The notes under the pieces are model-generated. The model ran no database searches, had not been told where the DNA came from, and saw nothing but the letters and a program-made list of their open reading frames with translations. A stretch of 5,131 bases of DNA, taken from contig PBPD01000050.1 in NCBI GenBank assembly GCA_002725445.1, positions 1 through 5,131 of the forward strand, written 5' to 3'. Origin of the DNA: Rickettsiales bacterium. Lineage in GTDB: Bacteria > Pseudomonadota > Alphaproteobacteria > Rickettsiales > UBA3002. The position numbers and the translations under genes are program-made. Below, piece by piece: positions 1 to 5,131 of this stretch; positions within the stretch are counted from its first letter, which is position 1, and each line of letters starts with the position of its first letter.

Positions 1-1
1 C

Positions 2-691
2 TCCAACATGGAGACTATTCACATTGCGGCCTACAGCCACTTGCTGGACACAATCGGCATGCCGGAAGTCGAATATACTGCGTTCATGAAATACAAGGAA
101 ATGAGTGACAAATACGACTATATGCAGCAATTCGGGGTCGACACCAAAGAAGACATCGCCACCACCATGGCCGTGTTTGGCGCCTTCACTGAAGGCTTGC
201 AGCTGTTCGCATCCTTCGTGATGCTGCTGAACTTCCCACGCTTTGGTAAAATGAAGGGCATGGGACAGATTGTGAGCTGGTCGGTGCGTGATGAAACCTT
301 GCACACCCAGTCGATTATTCGCCTGTTCAAAACCTTCTGCGAGGAAAACCCGGAAGTGTGGAATGATGATCTGCGTTCGCGCCTGTATGTGGCATGTAAC
401 ACCATCGTAACCCACGAGGATGCCTTTATTGATCTGGCGTTTGGCATGGGTGACATTGAGGGGCTGACAGCGAACGAAGTGAAATCCTATATCCGCTACA
501 TTGCAGACCGCCGTTTGGCGCAGCTGGGCTTACAGCCGATGTATCAGATCGATAAAAACCCACTGCCATGGCTGGATGATATCCTCAATGGCGTGGAGCA
601 CACCAACTTCTTCGAGAACCGTGTGACAGAATATACCAAAGCAGCGACCCAGGGCACATGGGACGAGGCATTTGAGGCACATAACAGTTAG
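2..691 (+). CDS. nrdB: Ribonucleoside-diphosphate reductase class Ia small (beta) subunit, 5'-partial
   Basis: This is the cytoplasmic radical-bearing subunit that, with NrdA, reduces ribonucleotides to deoxyribonucleotides. The reading frame is already open at the window edge, so the true start lies to the left; the ATG at 8 is internal. By motif alignment with E. coli NrdB, Glu (codon 11-13) and His (20-22) of ETIH match iron ligands E115 and H118. Tyr (32-34) matches radical Tyr122, so this is the tyrosyl-radical Ia type and not the Phe-bearing Ic type. Glu (191-193, in FTEGLQLF) matches E204, and Glu (293-295) and His (302-304) in RDETLH match E238 and H241. The first ligand (E. coli D84) lies outside the window. 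The C-terminal segment FFENRVTEYTKAATQGTW followed by DEAF resembles alphaproteobacterial NrdB, and this tail is the usual docking site for NrdA. A terminator-like hairpin begins 38 nt after the stop. Motif matches are seen directly; function is family knowledge. Confidence 0.95.
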   Translation, partial: SNMETIHIAAYSHLLDTIGMPEVEYTAFMKYKEMSDKYDYMQQFGVDTKEDIATTMAVFGAFTEGLQLFASFVMLLNFPRFGKMKGMGQIVSWSVRDETLHTQSIIRLFKTFCEENPEVWNDDLRSRLYVACNTIVTHEDAFIDLAFGMGDIEGLTANEVKSYIRYIADRRLAQLGLQPMYQIDKNPLPWLDDILNGVEHTNFFENRVTEYTKAATQGTWDEAFEAHNS

Positions 692-718
692 GAATACGCT
701 AAGTTAATCCCCTTCTTC

Positions 719-1069
719 TTAGCTAATCTCGGCGTTTAAGGCGGCATTTGCCGCCTCAAACGCCGCTTTTATAGCATGGAAGTTATGCTGCATACTCTCA
801 CTTACATCGGAAGCCGCACGGGTCTCATGCTCCATCGTGCGCGCCAATTCTGCTAGTTGATCTGCCCCCATTTGTTTGGCAGAGGATTTGAGCGGGTGGG
901 CAGCTTCGGCTATGCGGTGGGGATCATTGGAGGCGATACCATTCGCAATCTCTTCCACATATTGCCCCCCACTTTGCTGGAACTGCGCAACCACTGCAGG
1001 AAATGCGTCTTCCATCAGTTCTTTCATTTGTGCTACGGCTTCAGAATTGAGAATAGTATCAGTGGACAT
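719..1069 (-). CDS. Single-domain histidine phosphotransfer (Hpt) protein
   Basis: A 116-residue, mostly helical cytoplasmic protein that looks like one free-standing Hpt domain. Such proteins relay phosphate between the receiver domains of a hybrid kinase and a response regulator. The signature is EAAHPLKSSAKQMGADQLAE (about residues 55-74), matching the Hpt pattern AH-x-LK-G/S-S followed by an LGA-like turn. His58 is the expected phospho-acceptor, with Lys61 and Ser62/Ser63 beside it. A second helix with LARTMEHE follows. No kinase, receiver or output domain is attached. The ATG at 1069 is chosen because AGAGGAG (1079-1085 on this strand) lies 9 nt upstream; the open frame extends back to 1240 but that part would run into the divergent methyltransferase gene and does not look like an Hpt. 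No cognate kinase or regulator is in the window, so the pathway is unknown. Its 3' end contains the nrdB terminator hairpin. Confidence 0.85.
   Translation of the reverse strand: MSTDTILNSEAVAQMKELMEDAFPAVVAQFQQSGGQYVEEIANGIASNDPHRIAEAAHPLKSSAKQMGADQLAELARTMEHETRAASDVSESMQHNFHAIKAAFEAANAALNAEIS
730..771 (+). terminator. Probable intrinsic terminator of nrdB, embedded in the 3' end of hpt
   Basis: On the + strand, CGGCGTTT (730-737) pairs with AAACGCCG (758-765), and AGGCGGC (739-745) pairs with GCCGCCT (750-756). The loop is ATTT, and one A/C mismatch (738/757) separates the two helices. The GC-rich stem is followed by CTTTTAT (766-772), a short U-run on the + transcript only. The reverse complement has no T-run after the stem, so it would serve nrdB and not hpt. 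The same bases encode roughly the last dozen residues of Hpt (FEAANAALNA). The pairing is exact by inspection; termination is inferred, and the run of only four T suggests modest strength. Confidence 0.65.
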
Positions 1070-1078
1070 AACATAAAA

Positions 1079-1085
1079 CTCCTCT
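1079..1085 (-). promoter_or_regulatory. Ribosome binding site of the Hpt gene
   Basis: AGAGGAG on the minus strand lies 9 nt before the ATG at 1069. It decides between this start and the longer open frame reaching 1240. A closer ATG 5 nt upstream (TTATGTTATG) is out of frame. Confidence 0.7.
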
Positions 1086-1123
1086 AATCTGGGTAGCGTG
1101 CGCTTGGGAGAAATGCAACGCTT

Positions 1124-1681
1124 ATGACGAATATGTCGCAATCTGACGTATCTATTGATCTGGCTGCTGGTGCAGATGCGTTTGGCGATGGTTCGCACCC
1201 ATCTACCCGTTGTGCCATGGCCGCACTGCAAGAGCTGCACAAATTGATGCCGATGTATAACATACTCGATATGGGGTGCGGGGCTGGCTTACTATCGATT
1301 CAGGCAGCAAGTCTTTGGCAGCGCCCTGTGCTGGCGGTAGACAAAGAACAAACCGCGCTCGACGCGCTGGAGCATAATGTGCGGCACAATAATCTTACTG
1401 AGCTTGTTACGCCGCTACGCTCAGAAGGCTATGCGGCCAAAGAGATAAAGGCCAATGGGCCGTATGATTTGATCATTTGCAATATCATTGCAGAAATACT
1501 CATAACGCTGGCCAAAGACACCAAAGCACATTTGGCAACCGACGATGGGATAGCCGTGCTATCAGGCATTTTGCGGTGGCGGGAGCATCAGGTGCGCGCG
1601 GCGTATGATGCTGCCGGGCTGACGCTTATTAATCGCCTGCAAATGAAAGACTGGGTCGCCCTCATCTACCAAAACCAGTAA
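1124..1681 (+). CDS. PrmA-like SAM-dependent methyltransferase, catalytic domain only
   Basis: A 185-residue class I (Rossmann-fold) methyltransferase most like the catalytic half of PrmA, the ribosomal protein L11 methyltransferase. Visible motifs are AFGDGSHPST (19-28, PrmA AFGTGTHPTT), DMGCGAG (49-55, SAM-binding motif I), VDKE with Asp73 at the end of beta-2 (ribose contact), NIIAEIL (120-126, PrmA NILA motif), LSGIL (146-150) and a C-terminal DWVALI segment. Full PrmA is about 290 residues with an N-terminal L11-recognition domain and linker. That part is absent, and an in-frame TAG at 1094-1096 closes the frame just upstream. The ATG at 1124 follows GGGAG (1106-1110) by 13 nt, which is long; ATG at 1133 is an alternative. 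It diverges from hpt with 54 bp between start codons. I see the fold and subfamily motifs clearly; the substrate is unknown, and L11 is doubtful without the recognition domain. Confidence 0.8.
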   Translation: MTNMSQSDVSIDLAAGADAFGDGSHPSTRCAMAALQELHKLMPMYNILDMGCGAGLLSIQAASLWQRPVLAVDKEQTALDALEHNVRHNNLTELVTPLRSEGYAAKEIKANGPYDLIICNIIAEILITLAKDTKAHLATDDGIAVLSGILRWREHQVRAAYDAAGLTLINRLQMKDWVALIYQNQ

Positions 1682-1719
1682 ATTCAAAGCAATAGGGCAC
1701 GAAAAAGCGGCCAATTTCA

Positions 1720-1747
1720 TCATTTTGTCACATTCAAGGCAAAATGA
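1720..1747. repeat. Inverted repeat upstream of the 630-residue gene
   Basis: TCATTTTG (1720-1727) and its exact reverse complement CAAAATGA (1740-1747) are separated by 12 bp, placing the arm centres 20 bp apart, about two helical turns. The repeat sits just upstream of the TATACT hexamer at 1754. A dimeric repressor site is one possibility. The arms are AT-rich and only 8 bp, so chance is a real alternative. No U-run follows, so it is not a convincing terminator for the methyltransferase gene. Confidence 0.3.
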
Positions 1748-1753
1748 CTCCGC

Positions 1754-1759
1754 TATACT
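1754..1759 (+). promoter_or_regulatory. Possible -10 element for the putative metalloprotease gene
   Basis: TATACT matches the sigma-70 -10 consensus at five of six positions. The nearest good -35, TTGTCA (1725-1730), is 23 bp away, which is too far for a standard promoter, and no extended -10 TG is present. An activator-dependent or alternative arrangement is possible. If used, transcription would begin near 1766, at the edge of the AGGAG (1767-1771) lying 12 nt before the ATG at 1784. Confidence 0.3.
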
Positions 1760-1783
1760 GTAGGTTAGGAGTGTAAAAGTTTA

Positions 1784-3676
1784 ATGGTGCAAGACAATAG
1801 ATATAGCCGGCAGGCACCTGCAGCAACGCAGGCACGTGACGCGGTGTTCGATGTGGAGAAATTCCGCACGGCTAACCGTATTCATGTGGAGCACGGCTCA
1901 TTGTTCCCCAGTCAGTTTCTGACGGTGCATCCGCGCGAGCTGGCTCCGCAGAATGAAGCGAAATTGCGCGAAAAGATGTTCCGTGTATACGATCAGGATG
2001 CGCCTTCTTTCTTCGGCTATCAACCACGCGCTCACATCTCATTGCAGTTAGGCGCACTGGTGCCGCTTTCGACAGCGTCCAAGAAAGCGAGCTTGCAAAA
2101 GCAGCTGATGGAACTGAGCAAGGATATTGATAGCGGGCAGGACACGAATTACGCCAAGGCAGCACAAGACCGTGCCGCGCCGTTTCAGGGTTTGATTCGC
2201 CAAATCACGGAAGAACCCGACAAAGACCCCGCTGCGTATGAGCGTTTGCAAAATTCGTTGATGATGTATCTGGTGCTGGACGAAGCACTGAGCCAGCGTG
2301 GCTATATGAAAGAACCAGCGGCCTATATTCGCCGTTTGGGACATCCCGAAAATATGCTGGCCGATCTGGAGCGTAAATTGGGCATAAGCCCCCGCGAAGT
2401 GATGGATGTAGCCCATAGCGGTGGGCCGTTAGCGGTGGGTCAGGCATTGGGGCTGGACACAGGCTATTTGCAGCAGGTGCATGATGTGGTGGCGTTGGCC
2501 ACGCATCGCCATTTTTCCGATAATATTATCCAGCATTGGCAGATCGGACGCCAATTGCCCGGCATGCAGAATGCCAGCGTGCAGCAGCAAGTAGAGGCAG
2601 GAGTTGGGCCGCGTATTAGTTTCAAGATTAACCAGATGCGTGCGCAGGTCGGCAAACATTATGACGTGCCGCAAGATATTCAGCAAACCGAACAAATGAT
2701 CGTTGGCGCGTTGCGCTTGTTGCCGCCACCGCTTGCCGAAGCGTTGTATGAGCTGGGCACTGAATTTGCCTATACGCCTGAGATGACAGTCGACACCATC
2801 GCTCCGGGTGCGCGTGCACATGGTTTCCACCGTAAACTATCGAAAAGCCCCGGCGATGTGGATGGGGTGTACCATATTTTTGTATCCGGCAAAGAAGATC
2901 CGGAAGCGTTCTTGCGCGTATTAGTGCATGAGGCACATCACTTGCTGTTCCCTAAACGTTTTACTATGCAGGACCAGCAGCGTGTGGATGGGTTGGCCAA
3001 GTATGATGCGCAGCGTCTCACACAGCTGAAAGAGCTGATGGATGCATGGTTGGTCGGAAACGATGAGCAAAAAGACGCCATTCGTTGGAAAATTAATAAA
3101 GATATGGGTTTGAATGGCCTGTCGTTGGATGATGCGATTGGCAAGAACGGCGATATGGTCGGCTTTTATAACATGGTGCAACACGCCTATGAGCGCCTGA
3201 ATATTGACAGTCCGTTCTATAGTAAAGTGTCTTACAATACGCCGCAGGATAAATTCTACGAAATCATCTCGCGCTATTCTGAGTTAAAGTTTGTGCGCCT
3301 GCGCGAGCAGCCCGAATTACTGCAATTCCTGGCACCGGGCATCAGCGAAGCCTATGATCTGCATTATCTGCCGCATATTGAGGAAGAATTGCAGGCCATC
3401 AAACAGAATAAGCCCGGCGCAGGTGCGGCAGTTAGCACTATGCCGCCAAACGAGGCCAACACCACCGGCCAGATTGGCGTGGCCGCACAGGTGGAGGCGC
3501 ATAATATGCATGCAGTGCCAAACACCAAAATTGCGGCACAAACCATCGAACATGAAACCGCCCCTTTATTGCCGGCGCAACGTCAGGCCATGGCAAACAT
3601 GGACAAGGCAGACAGCTTTACGGCTGCTTTGGAACAACAGCAGCAAAATAACGCGGGCGAACAACGCTATATGTAG
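1784..3676 (+). CDS. Uncharacterised 630-residue protein with HEXXH zinc-metalloprotease motif
   Basis: I do not recognise the family. The clearest feature is HEAHH (residues 382-386, bases 2927-2941), a zincin HEXXH motif in the context VLVHEAHHLLFP, where His382 and His386 would bind zinc and Glu383 would be catalytic. It is preceded by GVYHIFVS (361-368), which fits the edge strand before the active-site helix. Downstream, QDKFYEIISRYSEL offers Glu493 (3260-3262) as a plausible third ligand, as in gluzincins, with Glu500 as an alternative. Residues 1-350 are mostly helical and charged with no recognised domain. Residues about 540-630 are low-complexity, rich in A, N, T and Q, including a run of four Q (618-621). 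No signal peptide or membrane segment is visible, so it is cytosolic or leaves by a non-Sec route. The start has AGGAG (1767-1771) 12 nt upstream; GTG at 1787 is an alternative. Protease activity is inferred from the motif only. Confidence 0.75.
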   Translation: MVQDNRYSRQAPAATQARDAVFDVEKFRTANRIHVEHGSLFPSQFLTVHPRELAPQNEAKLREKMFRVYDQDAPSFFGYQPRAHISLQLGALVPLSTASKKASLQKQLMELSKDIDSGQDTNYAKAAQDRAAPFQGLIRQITEEPDKDPAAYERLQNSLMMYLVLDEALSQRGYMKEPAAYIRRLGHPENMLADLERKLGISPREVMDVAHSGGPLAVGQALGLDTGYLQQVHDVVALATHRHFSDNIIQHWQIGRQLPGMQNASVQQQVEAGVGPRISFKINQMRAQVGKHYDVPQDIQQTEQMIVGALRLLPPPLAEALYELGTEFAYTPEMTVDTIAPGARAHGFHRKLSKSPGDVDGVYHIFVSGKEDPEAFLRVLVHEAHHLLFPKRFTMQDQQRVDGLAKYDAQRLTQLKELMDAWLVGNDEQKDAIRWKINKDMGLNGLSLDDAIGKNGDMVGFYNMVQHAYERLNIDSPFYSKVSYNTPQDKFYEIISRYSELKFVRLREQPELLQFLAPGISEAYDLHYLPHIEEELQAIKQNKPGAGAAVSTMPPNEANTTGQIGVAAQVEAHNMHAVPNTKIAAQTIEHETAPLLPAQRQAMANMDKADSFTAALEQQQQNNAGEQRYM

Positions 3677-4621
3677 CTACCAATAGGTGCCACACAGCGA
3701 TACCACCTTACCCCCTGTGCCTATCTTAAAACGTGCGATGCCGGCGGCGTCTTCGGTGTTTACACCGCCCAGATCCAGCCATTTGATGCCACGTGCTTTC
3801 AGTTGTCTCATCAGTTCCCACATCAGCACATTATGCGCGCCGCTCTTTTTACCTTCTTCACTGCTCCAGCCAATATGATAGGTAGCGGTATGGCCGTGGA
3901 TAAGCGCCATTACGCCTGCAGAAGGGCTATTCTCATGCATGGATTTAAGTATGAGCAGGTTTTTTTTGCCTGCAATCGCCTGATACAGCACGACGGCCTC
4001 AGGGTTTAACGCAACATAGCCAATAGCGCGGCGTTGCTGGGCTTCCTTGGCAAGCAGCCATAAATATTGTTCAGGCTTGAGGCTGCCTTGTAATGCAGTG
4101 ACACCATTGCGCTCAGCCGCACGCAAACGGTTGCGCCATTTGCCATCCATTGCCGCCAATAGCGCGTCTTCGTCTTGCTGCAGGTCAAGCATTACCGTGT
4201 GATAGGGCGTGATAAGCTGGCGTAGCCCTGCGTCTTTTAGGGTGGTGGTCTCAGGGCTGCCTTCCGCCCATTCCGGCATGATGAGTGGCAAACGTGGCGC
4301 TTTGAGCGGTATGTCGTGGCGGAGCAGGCGCAGGGCTTGCGTGGCGGTTTCATTATCCACTGTTTTAAACCAGACCGGACCGCGCATAGCCAGCGCAAGG
4401 CGCAGGCAGCCCCACATGGATTTACCGTGAAACTGGCATATGGCGATAGGTACATCGTTTTCGTAAATACAGGCGCGCAGCACCAATGCGCCCAGATGTG
4501 CTGCCATCTCACCGTACGCATAGCTTTGTTGCAAGGCCAAAGGATGCACCGCCTGTTGGCACAAAGACATATATTCGTCTTTACCAAGCGTGTTCCATGC
4601 TATGCGTAAGCTTGCACCCAT
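3677..4621 (-). CDS. FemAB-like / GNAT-fold acyltransferase
   Basis: A 314-residue protein of the FemAB/BioF2-like acyltransferase group. Classical FemA/B/X proteins add amino acids from aminoacyl-tRNA to the peptidoglycan stem peptide; alphaproteobacterial relatives are mostly uncharacterised. Visible signatures are LQQSYAYGE (about 30-38), KWRNRLRAAERNGV (161-174, a basic helix typical of the family), a second GNAT-like half with GHTATYHIGWSSEE (243-256), LDLGGVN (282-288) and ARFKIGTGG (296-304) near the C-terminus. No signal peptide or membrane span is seen, as expected for a cytoplasmic enzyme. The start is uncertain. The frame extends to a GTG at 4681, but that would overlap the divergent small gene and lie upstream of the putative promoter, so ATG 4621 is preferred; neither has a Shine-Dalgarno, and ATG 4570 is a further option. 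Its stop directly abuts the stop of the convergent metalloprotease-like gene. Family call is solid; substrate is unknown. Confidence 0.8.
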   Translation of the reverse strand: MGASLRIAWNTLGKDEYMSLCQQAVHPLALQQSYAYGEMAAHLGALVLRACIYENDVPIAICQFHGKSMWGCLRLALAMRGPVWFKTVDNETATQALRLLRHDIPLKAPRLPLIMPEWAEGSPETTTLKDAGLRQLITPYHTVMLDLQQDEDALLAAMDGKWRNRLRAAERNGVTALQGSLKPEQYLWLLAKEAQQRRAIGYVALNPEAVVLYQAIAGKKNLLILKSMHENSPSAGVMALIHGHTATYHIGWSSEEGKKSGAHNVLMWELMRQLKARGIKWLDLGGVNTEDAAGIARFKIGTGGKVVSLCGTYW

Positions 4622-4658
4622 GCGCGTAATAAGGCATGGTTTGCCCGTACTGTCCAGC

Positions 4659-4664
4659 AGAGGA
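4659..4664 (+). promoter_or_regulatory. Ribosome binding site of the 63-residue membrane protein gene
   Basis: AGAGGA lies 4 nt before ATG 4669. It sets this start in preference to the in-frame ATG at 4636 and is the main evidence, with the hydrophobic segment, that the small frame is translated. Confidence 0.6.
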
Positions 4665-4691
4665 ATATATGGCCAAAGCACAAACCATCAA
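4664..4691 (-). promoter_or_regulatory. Putative sigma-70-type promoter of the FemAB-like gene
   Basis: On the minus strand TTGATG (4691-4686) and TATATT (4669-4664) match the -35 at four of six and the -10 at five of six positions, with a 16-bp spacer. The predicted start of transcription is near 4657, giving a leader of about 36 nt to ATG 4621. This placement argues against the GTG start at 4681. The -10 overlaps the ribosome binding site and start codon of the divergent small gene. Confidence 0.4.
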
Positions 4692-4860
4692 AGGCTATCA
4701 TTTGCGCAAGCCGCGCCTGACGCGGCAGGCATTTCTGTATGCACTGCTCTATCTGGCGTTGCCGTTTTTGGCGGTGCTGGCGTTGCTCGACATGGCGCTT
4801 TATTTCTATTTCAAGCACGTGCTGGGCACATGCTACGGCATAATGTGTCTGTGGAAATAG
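4669..4860 (+). CDS. Small single-pass inner-membrane protein, function unknown
   Basis: A 63-residue protein I do not recognise by name. The first 20 residues are strongly basic (KAQTIKGYHLRKPRLTRQ), followed by a hydrophobic stretch (AFLYALLYLALPFLAVLALL, about 21-40) and an aromatic tail, MALYFYFKHVLGTCYGIMCL. By the positive-inside rule the N-terminus should be cytoplasmic, with one membrane helix and a short tail containing two Cys (residues 54 and 59 by count) at or beyond the outer face. A good Shine-Dalgarno precedes the ATG, and the frame is not a shadow of another gene because it lies almost wholly outside the FemAB-like gene. It diverges from that gene (47 bp between start codons) and converges on the tRNA 7 bp away. 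A role in envelope biology is only a guess from location. An untranslated chance frame is less likely but not excluded. Confidence 0.65.
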   Translation: MAKAQTIKGYHLRKPRLTRQAFLYALLYLALPFLAVLALLDMALYFYFKHVLGTCYGIMCLWK

Positions 4861-4867
4861 AAAGAAA

Positions 4868-4943
4868 TGGTGCCGGCTGTCGGAATCGAACCAACGACCT
4901 GATGCTTACAAGGCAACTGCTCTACCAACTGAGCTAAGCCGGC
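4868..4943 (-). tRNA. tRNA-Thr (anticodon UGU)
   Basis: The minus strand folds into a full 76-nt cloverleaf with encoded CCA. The acceptor stem GCCGGCT/AGCCGGC is perfect, the D stem is GCTC/GAGC, the anticodon loop is CTTGTAA with anticodon TGT (4908-4910), the variable loop is AGGTC, the T stem is GTTGG/CCGAC and the T loop is TTCGATT. It decodes ACA and, by wobble, other Thr codons. The anticodon stem GTTGC/GCATC has a T-T mismatch at the second pair (28-42). It lies 52 bp downstream of the EAL gene in the same orientation; no convincing promoter of its own was found in that gap. The sequence after CCA on this strand is T-rich (TTTCTTTCTATTT) without a hairpin. Confidence 0.95.
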
Positions 4944-4995
4944 ACGGGATGTATCACTACACAATTTCGTGCATGAACATCAAGTCTTTTCATTG

Positions 4996-5131
4996 TTATT
5001 CGGATTTTGCGTATTCGCCCTGCTTCAGCCACACACGGCGATTCTCGGGCCGGCCGAAGTAATAGCCCTGCAAATACTGCACGCCGAGATCCATCAGCAT
5101 TTTGGCAATTTCGCCGTTCTCGACATATTCC
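4996..5131 (-). CDS. EAL-domain cyclic-di-GMP phosphodiesterase, C-terminal fragment (5'-partial)
   Basis: Only the last 44 residues are in the window; the gene continues beyond the right edge. The fragment reads EYVENGEIAKMLMDLGV, then QYLQGYYFGRPENRRVWL and a short polar tail ending KSE before TAA. This matches the end of EAL domains, in which an AE-x-VE motif is followed about 15 residues later by L-G-x-x-x-x-QGYYF-x-RP. EAL domains hydrolyse cyclic di-GMP to pGpG and so lower the level of this second messenger. The catalytic EAL motif, metal ligands and any sensory or GGDEF domains lie outside the window, so activity and input cannot be judged. The tail after the domain is only about 16 residues, so EAL is the last domain of the protein. 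It is followed by tRNA-Thr on the same strand. Confidence 0.85.
   Translation of the reverse strand, partial: EYVENGEIAKMLMDLGVQYLQGYYFGRPENRRVWLKQGEYAKSE

Noticed and set aside
698..723. GCTAAG/CTTAGC inverted repeat downstream of nrdB and hpt
   Set aside because: Only 6 bp with a 14-nt loop and no T-run on either strand, so it is not a credible terminator.
1070..1123. Promoters in the hpt/methyltransferase divergent gap
   Set aside because: TTGCAT (minus) and TTGAGA (plus, just upstream) have no acceptable -10 at 16-18 bp, so neither is reported.
1070..1240. N-terminal extension of the Hpt frame back to 1240 (57 extra residues)
   Set aside because: It would overlap the divergent methyltransferase gene by over 100 bp, has no Hpt similarity, and a strong ribosome binding site precedes the internal ATG at 1069.
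2048..2830. Open frames on the minus strand across the zincin-like gene (for example 2048-2416 and 2429-2830)
   Set aside because: They are antisense shadows with atypical composition and no motifs.
3291..3686. 131-codon open frame on + within the 3' part of the zincin-like gene
   Set aside because: It is a shifted-frame shadow, rich in Cys, Trp and Arg without a recognisable domain, and overlaps a frame with clear protein-like character.
3680..3720. Short inverted repeats AGGTG/CACCT and CACAG/CTGTG near the abutting stops
   Set aside because: Each is 5 bp with a 14-17 nt loop and no T-run, as expected by chance.
4237..4609. Overlapping frames on both strands inside the FemAB-like gene
   Set aside because: They fall on FemAB-like coding sequence in other frames and show no domain or good start signal.
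4622..4681. GTG start at 4681 for the FemAB-like protein
   Set aside because: It overlaps the start of the divergent small gene, has no ribosome binding site, adds 20 residues without family similarity and lies upstream of the putative promoter.
4944..4995. Possible tRNA promoter on minus (TTGATG within the 52-bp gap)
   Set aside because: The hexamers at the right distance (GTAGTG, TAGTGA) match the -10 consensus poorly, so the tRNA may instead be co-transcribed with the EAL gene.

Overview
The window looks like a stretch of chromosome from an alphaproteobacterium. The evidence is the NrdB sequence (ETIHIAAYSHLLDTIG around the radical tyrosine, FFENRVTEYTKAATQGTW near the C-terminus), a single-domain Hpt protein, a FemAB/GNAT-type acyltransferase ending in LDLGGVN...ARFKIGTGG, and base composition that looks near 50-55% GC by eye. 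A finer placement cannot be supported from the sequence alone. There are no transposases, integrases, CRISPR repeats or phage structural genes.

Layout, left to right. (1) The C-terminal two thirds of a class Ia ribonucleotide reductase small subunit on + (to 691). (2) A convergent Hpt phosphotransfer protein on - (719-1069). Its last codons carry a strong hairpin plus T-run that reads as the intrinsic terminator of nrdB. (3) Divergent from hpt, a short methyltransferase on + (1124-1681) that matches the catalytic half of PrmA but lacks the N-terminal L11-recognition domain. (4) A 102-bp gap with a possible promoter and an inverted repeat. (5) A 630-residue protein of unknown function on + (1784-3676) with an HEAHH zinc-metalloprotease motif and a low-complexity tail. 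(6) A convergent FemAB-like acyltransferase on - (stop 3677, preferred start 4621), whose stop codon directly abuts that of the preceding gene. (7) A 63-residue single-pass membrane protein on + (4669-4860). (8) tRNA-Thr(UGU) on - (4868-4943). (9) The C-terminal 44 residues of an EAL-domain c-di-GMP phosphodiesterase on -, running off the right edge.

Most genes are single units in alternating orientation, so no multi-gene operon or pathway is visible. Two genes relate to signalling (Hpt and EAL) and one plausibly to the cell envelope (FemAB-like), but nothing in the sequence ties them together. The best candidate for undescribed biology is the 630-residue putative zincin. The main regulatory curiosities are the terminator inside hpt, the abutting stop codons at 3676/3677, and a putative femAB-like promoter that overlaps the start of the small membrane-protein gene.
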